DNA of 20,471 nucleotides from Lachnospiraceae bacterium UBA3826 (GTDB lineage: Bacteria; Bacillota; Clostridia; Lachnospirales; Lachnospiraceae). Position numbers and translations under genes: made by a program. The notes beneath the pieces are model-generated. The model saw only the letters and a program-made list of their open reading frames with translations. It was not told the origin of the DNA and did no database searches. Below, one piece after another: positions 1 to 6,929 of this stretch; position 1 is the first letter of the stretch, and each line of letters begins with the position of its first letter. The DNA lies in the NCBI GenBank assembly GCA_002393095.1, contig DGII01000008.1:1-20471 (forward strand), given 5' to 3'.

Positions 1-2354
1 GCGGCGCCGAGGTACAGAAGGGTAACGCCCCCGAGGAAAGAAAGCTCCAGAGGCTTTTCCGCAATCCCGAAGTTACCGCAATGATAAAGCGCTGCAACGA
101 CTTTGGCGCAGGCGGTGTATCCGTTGCCATCGGTGAGCTTGCTGACGGACTCACGGTAGATCTTGACAAGGTGCCTAAGAAATATGCGGGACTTGACGGA
201 ACAGAACTTGCCATATCCGAAAGTCAGGAGAGAATGGCTGTTGTGGTAGACCCTAAGGATGTGGACACATTCCTTGGGTATGCGGCTGAGGAGAACCTGG
301 AAGCTACTGTAGTGGCTACGGTTACGGAAAGCCCCAGACTTGTGCTTAAATGGCGCGGTAAGGAGATAGTGAATCTAAGCCGTGCATTCCTTGATACCAA
401 CGGTGCACATCAGGAGACTGATGTTAAGGTTCCGATCCCTGATGAGGATGGATGTCCTATCGGCAGGATCGCCATAGATAAGGTATCGAAGGATATTGAG
501 GCCGGTAATATAGAGGATGCCCTTAAGGATACTTTATCTGACCTTAATGTGTGCTCACAGAAGGGACTGGTGGAGCGCTTCGATGCTTCAATCGGAGCAG
601 GCAGTGTATATATGCCCTATGGCGGAGTGACGCAGCTATCGGAGACACAGACCATGGTAGCCAAGCTTCCCACTCTTAAGGGAGCTACGGATACGGTGAC
701 AATGATGAGCTACGGCTTCGATCCGTACATATCGAGCTGGAGTCCGTATCACGGTGCCATATATGCCATAGTATCGTCAATGTCCAAGATCGTATCGGCA
801 GGCGGAGACTACGGTAAGATAAGATTCACCTTCCAGGAGTACTTCAAGCGTATGACGGAAGACCCTGTAAGATGGGGTCAGCCTTTTGCGGCATTACTCG
901 GTGCATATGATGCACAGGTAGGCTTCGGACTTCCGAGTATCGGAGGCAAGGACAGTATGTCCGGCACCTTCAATGATATAGATGTACCGCCCACACTTGT
1001 ATCCTTTGCTGTGGATATAGCCAAGATAACAGATGTTATCACACCTGAGCTTAAGGAGGCGGGCAATGTACTCATAAGATTCGGCATAGAGAAGGATGAT
1101 TATAATATCCCGCTGTATGAGAAGGTACAGGCTATGTATGATTCCGTAACGGGATATATACAGAAGGGTATCATTAAGTCGGCATATACTCTTGACAGAT
1201 ACGGTATCGCCGCATCGGTTATCAAGATGGCCTTCGGTAATATGAAGGGTGTTAAGTTCGATGAGGGTATTGAAGCAGAAGACCTGTTCATTGACGGAAC
1301 AGGTGATATCATAGCCGAGGTCGATGCATCGAGATTGCATGAGATAGATGCTGAATATGATGTTGTGGGAACCGTGACGGATTCGGCAGCAATAGAGTTA
1401 AAGGGCGTAAGGCTTGATCTTAAGGAGGCTGCGGACATATGGAGCAAGCCTCTTGATAAGGTATTCCCCTATAAGGCAACAAGATCGACCGAACCGGTCA
1501 ATATGCCTCTCTATGATGCCAAGGATAATGTATATATATGTAAAAACAGGATCGCCAAGCCAAATGTATTCATACCGGTATTCCCCGGTACGAACTGTGA
1601 GTACGATTCAAGGAAGGCTTTCGAGAGAGCCGGTGCGAATGTCACCGATACGGTCTTCAAGAACATGACGGGAGCCGATATCAGAGAGTCCTTTGAAGAA
1701 TATGTAAGGAATATAGATAATGCACAGATAATCATGTTCCCCGGAGGCTTCTCCGCAGGTGATGAGCCCGACGGCTCTGCTAAGTTCTTCGCAGCAGCCT
1801 TCAGGAATGAGGCTGTTAAGGAAGCTGTCATGAGGCTGCTTAATGAGAGGGACGGACTGATACTTGGAATATGCAACGGCTTTCAGGCTCTAATTAAGCT
1901 TGGTCTGGTACCGGGCGGAGCCATTACGGGTCAGGATGAGAATTCGCCCACACTTACATTCAATACAGTGAACAGACATATATCCAAGATGGTATATACC
2001 AAGGTCGTATCCAATAAGTCTCCATGGTTAAGGGAGGCTGTACTCGGAGATGTATATGTCAATCCGGCATCCCATGGTGAAGGACGATTCGTAGCGCCTA
2101 AGGAGTGGCTTGATAAGCTTGTTGCAAACGGTCAGGTGGCTACGGTATATTCAGATCCTTACGGTAATGTATCCATGGATGAGGAGTACAATATCAACGG
2201 CTCTTATATGGCAATAGAAGGAATCACTTCTCCGGACGGAAGAGTGCTTGGCAAGATGGCGCATTCCGAGAGACGTGATAAGGGTGTTGCCCTTAATATA
2301 TACGGAGAGCAGGATCTTAAGATTTTCGAAAGCGGTGTGAACTATTTTAAGTAA
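1..2354 (+). CDS. purL: phosphoribosylformylglycinamidine synthase, C-terminal 783 residues (5' end outside window)
   Basis: FGAM synthase makes formylglycinamidine ribonucleotide from FGAR, ATP and glutamine in purine synthesis in the cytoplasm. The frame is open from base 3 (GAEVQKGNAPEERKL), upstream of the first ATG at 81, so the gene begins outside the window; about 460-470 residues of the usual ~1250-residue single-chain enzyme are missing. Visible parts: the second AIRS-like half with GGKDSMSG at 942-965, then a class I glutaminase domain from about 1560 (FIPVFPGTNCEYDS). The nucleophile is Cys in GICNGFQ (codon 1872-1874), and the catalytic His and Glu are in SHGEGRF (2073-2075 and 2079-2081). 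The glutaminase is fused, as in large-type PurL, so no separate PurQ is needed. The downstream MFS gene follows after 47 nt without a visible terminator. The assignment is secure; no key residue in the visible part is missing. Confidence 0.97.
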   Translation, partial: GAEVQKGNAPEERKLQRLFRNPEVTAMIKRCNDFGAGGVSVAIGELADGLTVDLDKVPKKYAGLDGTELAISESQERMAVVVDPKDVDTFLGYAAEENLEATVVATVTESPRLVLKWRGKEIVNLSRAFLDTNGAHQETDVKVPIPDEDGCPIGRIAIDKVSKDIEAGNIEDALKDTLSDLNVCSQKGLVERFDASIGAGSVYMPYGGVTQLSETQTMVAKLPTLKGATDTVTMMSYGFDPYISSWSPYHGAIYAIVSSMSKIVSAGGDYGKIRFTFQEYFKRMTEDPVRWGQPFAALLGAYDAQVGFGLPSIGGKDSMSGTFNDIDVPPTLVSFAVDIAKITDVITPELKEAGNVLIRFGIEKDDYNIPLYEKVQAMYDSVTGYIQKGIIKSAYTLDRYGIAASVIKMAFGNMKGVKFDEGIEAEDLFIDGTGDIIAEVDASRLHEIDAEYDVVGTVTDSAAIELKGVRLDLKEAADIWSKPLDKVFPYKATRSTEPVNMPLYDAKDNVYICKNRIAKPNVFIPVFPGTNCEYDSRKAFERAGANVTDTVFKNMTGADIRESFEEYVRNIDNAQIIMFPGGFSAGDEPDGSAKFFAAAFRNEAVKEAVMRLLNERDGLILGICNGFQALIKLGLVPGGAITGQDENSPTLTFNTVNRHISKMVYTKVVSNKSPWLREAVLGDVYVNPASHGEGRFVAPKEWLDKLVANGQVATVYSDPYGNVSMDEEYNINGSYMAIEGITSPDGRVLGKMAHSERRDKGVALNIYGEQDLKIFESGVNYFK

Positions 2355-2401
2355 GACATAAAAATAATAATATAGACATAATATGAAAGGTTGGTAACAA
2401 A

Positions 2402-3685
2402 ATGGAAAACAAATGGATCAGAGGGGCAATCCCCGCATTGCTCTTACACTGCAGTATCGGTACGGTATACTGCTGGTCGACATTCAGCGGAGAGATAGCC
2501 GAATATGTAGGCGCTGACAAGAGTGCGGTGGGCTGGGCCTTCTCGCTGGCGATATTCTTCCTCGGAATGTCAGCGGCATTCCTCGGAGATGTGGTTGAGA
2601 AGGATATACATCGTTCCTCACTCATAGCTACCATATGCTTCACCGTGGGTATGGTAGGAACGGGATTCGCCATCATGATAAGATCCCTTCCTCTTATCTT
2701 CTTATTCTACGGCTGCATAATGGGTATAGGACTCGGTACGGGATACTTATCACCTGTTAAGACGCTTATGCTGTGGTTCAAGGATAAGAAGGGCCTGGCT
2801 ACGGGACTTGCGGTTGCAGGCTTCGGTGCTGCCAAGGCCATAGCTACTCCCATCATGCAGAGCATACTTAATGCTTTTGATAATAATCCGGCTCCGATGT
2901 TCTTCATCATGGGCGGTGTATACTGCGTGATGATGTTTGTCGGTCACCTGCTCCTTAGGAAGCCCTCGGACTGGGTAGAGCAGCATGCAGAGGGCGGTAT
3001 CAAGGAATTCTTCGCTACTCTTGGCAAGAACTTCAAGACATCATTCTCCAATAAGACCTTCATCGGTATCTGGCTGATGTTCTATATCAACATCACCTGC
3101 GGACTTGCGCTTATCTCTCAGGAGAAGCAGATATTCAACACGGTAGGGCTCTCTGTTGCCACGGCAGCACTGCTCGGAACCGTTACAGCCATAGCCAATG
3201 CAGCAGGCAGACTTGGCTTCTCCGCATGGGCAGATACCTTCAAGGACAGGAATACGATATATAAGATCATATTCATCTTATCGATAGTATTCACCGGAGC
3301 AACCATTATTACACAGGGAATCAACAATAAGATCGCATGGCTCTGCATAGGACTTCTGATCATCGTGAATGCAGGCTATGGCGGAGGCTTCTCCAATGTT
3401 CCCACGCTTCTGTCAGATCACTTCGGTATGAAGTCTATCTCGGCAGTACACGGAATGTGCTTATCGGCCTGGGCCATAGCAGGTCTTACGGGTAATCAGA
3501 TGGCTACATATATAGTCAATCATGTGGGCTCCTTCACGGAGATCACATTATCTAACGGCAAGACGGCAAGCGTTAATCCCGTTGGATATCAGACAGTGCT
3601 CTATGTAACGGGTGCGCTCTATGTGATAGCGCTCATCATCTGCTTTGTGATGATACCCAAGGCAGGCAAAAATAAGGCGGAATAG
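2402..3685 (+). CDS. OFA-family MFS transporter (OxlT-like, probable organic-anion antiporter)
   Basis: A 427-residue integral membrane protein with about 12 hydrophobic segments, the usual length for the oxalate/formate antiporter (OFA) family of the major facilitator superfamily. It begins with a short cytoplasmic tail (MENKWIRGAIPALLLHC), and the inter-helix stretch around residues 113-145 (YLSPVKTLMLWFKDKKGLA followed by a Gly/Ala-rich helix) is typical of OxlT relatives. OFA members exchange small carboxylates such as oxalate/formate or take up monocarboxylates; the substrate here cannot be read from sequence. The start is ATG 2402 behind AAAGG about 12 nt upstream, a rather weak ribosome site. 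It lies 47 nt after purL and 86 nt before a small soluble-protein gene on the same strand. The family call is strong; oxalate as substrate would be a guess. Confidence 0.88.
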   Translation: MENKWIRGAIPALLLHCSIGTVYCWSTFSGEIAEYVGADKSAVGWAFSLAIFFLGMSAAFLGDVVEKDIHRSSLIATICFTVGMVGTGFAIMIRSLPLIFLFYGCIMGIGLGTGYLSPVKTLMLWFKDKKGLATGLAVAGFGAAKAIATPIMQSILNAFDNNPAPMFFIMGGVYCVMMFVGHLLLRKPSDWVEQHAEGGIKEFFATLGKNFKTSFSNKTFIGIWLMFYINITCGLALISQEKQIFNTVGLSVATAALLGTVTAIANAAGRLGFSAWADTFKDRNTIYKIIFILSIVFTGATIITQGINNKIAWLCIGLLIIVNAGYGGGFSNVPTLLSDHFGMKSISAVHGMCLSAWAIAGLTGNQMATYIVNHVGSFTEITLSNGKTASVNPVGYQTVLYVTGALYVIALIICFVMIPKAGKNKAE

Positions 3686-3771
3686 TCACCGGTCGCGCTT
3701 GAGTCTTCGGCTGAGTGCTGAGCTAAGCGGACAAATATATGGTCCGGATATCTCTAATACGGAGGGTCGGA

Positions 3772-3978
3772 ATGAGTGAGTATAACGAATTACCCGATAT
3801 AGATGAGATCGTAAATATGATAGATGGAAAGCTTGGTGGCGGAGTCAGCAGGCTTAAGGTCTCGGTATCGGATGAAGCTGAACCCGGTACGGTTAAAGAA
3901 GTCTATCATCACGGCAGATGTGATGTCGGAAGCCCATGGGCCAAAGGAACTGTCCGTAACAGCGACAGTTGCGATTAA
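3772..3978 (+). CDS. small conserved-looking soluble protein with HHGRCDVGSPWAKG tail, function unknown
   Basis: This encodes 68 residues. An in-frame ATG at 3739 has no ribosome site, whereas ATG 3772 (MSEYNELPDIDEI) is preceded by GGAGGG 5 nt upstream, so I chose 3772. The protein is acidic at its N-terminus (PDIDEIVNMIDGKLGGG) and ends with a dense His-His-Gly-Arg-Cys-Asp / Gly-Ser-Pro-Trp-Ala block (residues 46-59) plus a second Cys two residues from the end. It has no signal peptide or membrane segment. Good codon structure, a strong ribosome site and a strong terminator 21 nt downstream (3999-4032) indicate a real expressed gene. I do not recognise a characterised family. The compact Cys/His/Gly block could bind metal, be a modification site or dock on a partner, but nothing nearby (radical SAM enzyme, protease, exporter of peptides) supports a RiPP precursor. 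The only same-strand neighbour is the OFA transporter. Confidence 0.75.
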   Translation: MSEYNELPDIDEIVNMIDGKLGGGVSRLKVSVSDEAEPGTVKEVYHHGRCDVGSPWAKGTVRNSDSCD

Positions 3979-3998
3979 ACAGTAATATGAGGGTATAT

Positions 3999-4032
3999 AA
4001 AAGGGCGGTAGCTTTGTGCTACCGCCCTTTTT
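3999..4032. terminator. strong bidirectional intrinsic terminator
   Basis: A perfect 14-bp stem (3999-4012 with 4018-4031, core GGGCGGTAGC / GCTACCGCCC) closes a 5-nt loop (TTTGT). The + strand reading ends in TTTTT, and the - strand reading also runs into a T-rich stretch after CCGCCC. It lies between two convergent genes, 21 nt after the small + strand gene and 17 nt after the end of the - strand secreted-protein gene, so it very likely ends transcripts from both sides. Confidence 0.9.
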
Positions 4033-4048
4033 GATCGAGTATGATCGA

Positions 4049-4747
4049 TTACTTAACGAGTGCAATAACGCTTCGAACAGGTGCGACATTAATTGAGACT
4101 GTATTAGGGTTAGTGTCCTGATCCTCAAGTATATTCACTTTGTTTGCACTTACCTGTATCGCGCCGGTATATCCCCCGGCTGCACCGAGCTTAACCGGTA
4201 CTGATTCGGCAAACTTTCCTGACGCTTCAGCCGGTGTATATTGTCCGCCTTTCATGGATCCCATCTCAAAATTGATCGTTTTACCGACAGTCAGACCTGC
4301 GCCTGCAGCTACAGTATCTATGACATGTTTTGCGGCGGTTGACCTCTTGGCATCAAAGTTATAGACCTTTGTAAAAGGAACCTCTCCTTTATCAAGGCCT
4401 GATGCTATTGAGGCTACCGGTGCTGCCACGGCAAATCCGCTAAGCGTTGTTGCGATATTTATGCCGGCGGTCGAAGATTTTGTACCGGCTACGGTATTGG
4501 ACGTCTGCGCTTCAAGCTTCTCAACCTCGGATTTGGGTGGGTCCTGCGGCATGGGCGCTGCTGTACCACCGGCTGAGATGTAGGATGGCGGATTATCCGT
4601 TACGTTCGAGCCGGGATTCACCGGGGTCTCCGGATCGATAAATTCGGGATTCTCCGGGTGTTCGTATGTGTTAGCCGCCGCTGTGAGAGAAGCACCGAAA
4701 ATTGTTGTGGCTGCCAAAACTGCCGCCAGAATTCTTTTTGTCTTCAT
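4049..4747 (-). CDS. secreted protein of unknown function
   Basis: A 232-residue protein starting at ATG 4747 behind AGAGGAGG. Residues 1-25 form a classical Sec signal peptide (MKTKR, then a hydrophobic core, then a predicted cut after TAAA). Residues 26-75 are a Pro/Asn/Glu-rich linker (for example HPENPEFIDPETPVNPGS), which suggests an extended stalk. The remainder, about 100-232, is an Ala/Gly/Val-rich domain with alternating beta-like stretches. The protein has no cysteine, no LPXTG signal, no C-terminal membrane anchor and no recognised cell-wall-binding repeat, so it is predicted to be released or held non-covalently. It has its own promoter (4827-4856) and terminator (3999-4032), so it is probably monocistronic. 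I do not recognise the family. It reads as an extracellular beta-rich protein, but no enzymatic motif is visible. Confidence 0.8.
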   Translation of the reverse strand: MKTKRILAAVLAATTIFGASLTAAANTYEHPENPEFIDPETPVNPGSNVTDNPPSYISAGGTAAPMPQDPPKSEVEKLEAQTSNTVAGTKSSTAGINIATTLSGFAVAAPVASIASGLDKGEVPFTKVYNFDAKRSTAAKHVIDTVAAGAGLTVGKTINFEMGSMKGGQYTPAEASGKFAESVPVKLGAAGGYTGAIQVSANKVNILEDQDTNPNTVSINVAPVRSVIALVK

Positions 4748-4826
4748 TAGATTAATCCTCCTCTGTTAAATATGTTCACTTGTTATCCGAAGATAAACCA
4801 TTCGATTCTCACTCAGGTTATATCAC

Positions 4827-4856
4827 ATTATATCATTTACTCAAAAAGGCGGTCAA
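4827..4856 (-). promoter_or_regulatory. sigma-A-type promoter of the secreted-protein gene
   Basis: Read on the - strand: -35 TTGACC (4856-4851), 18-nt spacer, -10 TATAAT (4832-4827), about 80 nt upstream of the start codon at 4747. The -10 is a perfect consensus match. Located in the 146-nt gap between this gene and the end of the AlaX-like gene. Confidence 0.7.
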
Positions 4857-4900
4857 ATCATATAATACTTTTAAGTTAAATCATATTACACTTTCAACTA
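4855..4900. repeat. two imperfect 23-bp tandem direct repeats upstream of the secreted-protein promoter
   Basis: Units 4855-4877 and 4878-4900 each begin AAATCATAT and share ACTTT and AA blocks; I count 18 of 23 identical positions. On the - strand they sit at and immediately upstream of the -35 box, and the second unit runs into the last codons of the AlaX-like gene. The spacing of about two helical turns and the position resemble an activator site, but the AT-rich composition means chance is possible. Confidence 0.5.
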
Positions 4901-6183
4901 TGATTTAAGCCGGTAAACAATGCCTCTATATCCGAACGGGCGGATGCGACCCTACCCTGGATCATATCGGAATTGCCGCCGCCCTTGGCACCACATTTAT
5001 TAAGGATGGGTATAAGGGTCTTGGAATCGATATCCCTGCTTCCGGCGAGATATCTGTAGCCTTCGGTGTCGGTTCCCGCGAATATTCCGACATAGCCTGT
5101 GTACTTATTCTTAAGCAGGTTATAGATATTCTTCATGGAACTAACAGGAAAGTCAGTATCAACGAATACAAGGTGAGTCCTTACTATATCGGGATCACCT
5201 TTTTCTATGCGCGATACGATATCCGATTCCAGTGCACCGGAGAGCTTGGCCTTAAGCGCTCTTATCTCCTCCATATGATTACGGGCATGGTCTATCAGAT
5301 TGTCCTCACTTGTGGTCATAAGCTCCGTAAGCCCCATGATGATATCCTGCCTGTGGTTGATGTACTCAAGAGCTCGTCTTCCGCATAATATCCCTACACG
5401 TACTCCGCTCTTCCATTTGATCAGAGATATGACCTTAATGATACCTACTTCGCCGGTATGAGATACATGCGGTGCACAGCAGGCACACACATCTATGGTC
5501 TTTGACTCATCACCTATCGTAATGAGTCTGACCTGTCCCTCTATGTCAATCTTACTTCTGTACTCTATATCCTTTAACTCCTCTTTAGAGGGATATGAGG
5601 CTGTAACGGGGTAGTTCCTGTATATGACCTCATTAGCCTTCCTCTCTTCCTCTATTATCTGCTCATATGTAAGCATCCCGTCAAGGTCCAATGTGACCAG
5701 TCCGTCATCACTTAAGTGGAAACCAACGTTATTATATCCGTAGTCATTATGGACTGCTCCGGTCAATATATGTTCGCCTGTATGATTCTGCATTCTGTCA
5801 TAACGCTTGCTATAGTCCAAAATACAGTGGATTTCGGAGTTTATGACAATGGCGTCATATAACGGTGGTAATGGATTGCAAGAATTCCTGCATGATTCAG
5901 AGTAGTCAATCTTATACCAGATGCCGTTCGGGAGTTCGGATAGAATATCACCTGAATTTTGTGTTATGTCAACCAAACTGTCCTTACCTATCTGTCCGTC
6001 AAGGACATCAAGCTCATAGCTTCCTGCGACTATCCTTCCCGTATCTGCATACTGCCCACCCTCTTCGGGGAAGAATATGCTGTCTCTAAGGGCTATGAAG
6101 ACACCGTCTGAAGTGTTGAACTTCTCTGTTATTACGGTATCGTACTCTCTTATATAGCTGTCATTTTCATATAATTTGTTCAT
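4894..6183 (-). CDS. AlaX-like alanyl-tRNA editing protein with DHHA1 domain
   Basis: A 429-residue free-standing relative of the alanyl-tRNA synthetase editing region, expected to hydrolyse Ser- or Gly-tRNA(Ala) in the cytoplasm. The start is ATG 6183 with GGAGAAG upstream; an upstream in-frame TTG at 6207 lacks a ribosome site. N-terminal FFPEEGGQYADTG (residues 37-49) matches the AlaRS editing-domain start. Zinc ligands are visible as HTGEH (His134, His138) and CCAPH (Cys235, His239), the HxxxH / CxxxH pattern of this family. A helical middle leads to a C-terminal DHHA1 domain with CGAKGGGNSD. There is no aminoacylation domain, so it is not AlaRS itself. It lies 49 nt downstream of queH on the same strand and both act on tRNA. 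The family call is strong; the exact mischarged substrate is inferred from relatives. Confidence 0.9.
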   Translation of the reverse strand: MNKLYENDSYIREYDTVITEKFNTSDGVFIALRDSIFFPEEGGQYADTGRIVAGSYELDVLDGQIGKDSLVDITQNSGDILSELPNGIWYKIDYSESCRNSCNPLPPLYDAIVINSEIHCILDYSKRYDRMQNHTGEHILTGAVHNDYGYNNVGFHLSDDGLVTLDLDGMLTYEQIIEEERKANEVIYRNYPVTASYPSKEELKDIEYRSKIDIEGQVRLITIGDESKTIDVCACCAPHVSHTGEVGIIKVISLIKWKSGVRVGILCGRRALEYINHRQDIIMGLTELMTTSEDNLIDHARNHMEEIRALKAKLSGALESDIVSRIEKGDPDIVRTHLVFVDTDFPVSSMKNIYNLLKNKYTGYVGIFAGTDTEGYRYLAGSRDIDSKTLIPILNKCGAKGGGNSDMIQGRVASARSDIEALFTGLNHS

Positions 6184-6232
6184 TATCTTCTTCTCCGTAT
6201 GTGACAATTCTTCGCGTGTGATGATTCTGCGC

Positions 6233-6889
6233 TCACGGCCTTGAATATACGCATCCGCAGTAATTCTGCCGGTACAGGCCGTATTGCTTCGAAAGCTCTA
6301 TACTCTTCTTATAGCCGTCCTCTTTCTTAAAATCAGACGGAAGCCACAGTACTTTTCCATCCGTGGAATCGGCTAATCTGTATCCGATCTCATTTAATAC
6401 CGCGGCATCCTTAAGAGGACTTAAGGTAAGAGTGGTGGCGAAGTAATCATATCCGCCGCTTACGGCAGTATCTAAGGCAGACTTAAGCCGCATCTCATAG
6501 CATAAGTGGCATCTGGCACCCCTTTCGGGACATTCCTCGTATCCTTTAGCCATGGTAAAGAATACATCGGGGTCATATTCGCCCTCGATAAGATCTATTG
6601 CTCCTCTGTCCGGCATCCCGTTATATATACCTATTAGCCGCTTAAGCTCTGTCAGGCGATACTCGTATTCCTCCTTAATTGTTATATTAGGATTAAAGAA
6701 ATAGACGGTAGTATCGAAGTGATCCCGCACTCTGTCCATACAGATACTACTGCATGGGGCACAGCAGGCATGGAGTAACAGCTTCTTTTTGAAAGGCTGG
6801 TCTGCACCATCCGACAGACGGAGTGCATATTCCTTGTCAAGCTCTTTGATTATACCGTTGAATTCCTTGTTATGATCTGTCCTATTCAT
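6233..6889 (-). CDS. queH: epoxyqueuosine reductase QueH
   Basis: QueH (formerly DUF208) reduces epoxyqueuosine to queuosine at the tRNA wobble position, replacing cobalamin-dependent QueG in many anaerobes. From ATG 6889 the protein has 218 residues. Motifs: HACCAPCS (Cys42, Cys43, Cys46), YEYRLTEL, ECPERGARCHLCYEMRL (Cys120, Cys127, Cys130), TTLTLSPLKD and a terminal QNYCGC (Cys211, Cys213). These cysteines fit the iron-sulfur and metal ligands of the family. An in-frame ATG at 6991 would overlap the end of the MATE gene and has no ribosome site, so I prefer 6889. Even there the Shine-Dalgarno is very weak, and a promoter-like sequence lies directly upstream (6896-6925), raising the possibility of a near-leaderless transcript. 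No other queuosine gene is present in the window. Confidence 0.92.
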   Translation of the reverse strand: MNRTDHNKEFNGIIKELDKEYALRLSDGADQPFKKKLLLHACCAPCSSICMDRVRDHFDTTVYFFNPNITIKEEYEYRLTELKRLIGIYNGMPDRGAIDLIEGEYDPDVFFTMAKGYEECPERGARCHLCYEMRLKSALDTAVSGGYDYFATTLTLSPLKDAAVLNEIGYRLADSTDGKVLWLPSDFKKEDGYKKSIELSKQYGLYRQNYCGCVYSRP

Positions 6890-6895
6890 AGACCC

Positions 6896-6925
6896 ATTGT
6901 AACAAAAAACAGGGGATATGTGCAA
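6896..6925 (-). promoter_or_regulatory. candidate promoter directly upstream of queH
   Basis: Read on the - strand: -35 TTGCAC (6925-6920), 18-nt spacer, -10 TACAAT (6901-6896). The -10 ends only 6 nt before the ATG of queH, so initiation at the usual distance would fall at about the start codon itself. It fills the 40-nt gap between the MATE stop and queH. Confidence 0.45.
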
Positions 6926-6929
6926 TGTA

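Noticed and set aside
3724..3746. Hairpin CGGAC/GTCCG upstream of the small gene as a terminator of the MFS gene
   Set aside because: The stem is only 5 bp with a long loop and no T-run follows.
3772..3978. RiPP precursor peptide
   Set aside because: No modifying enzyme, leader-peptidase or dedicated exporter lies nearby, and the sequence lacks a leader/core boundary such as a GG site before a Cys/Ser/Thr-rich core.
6184..6207. TTG start at 6207 for the AlaX-like gene
   Set aside because: It has no ribosome site, while ATG 6183 follows GGAGAAG at normal spacing and begins right before the conserved domain.
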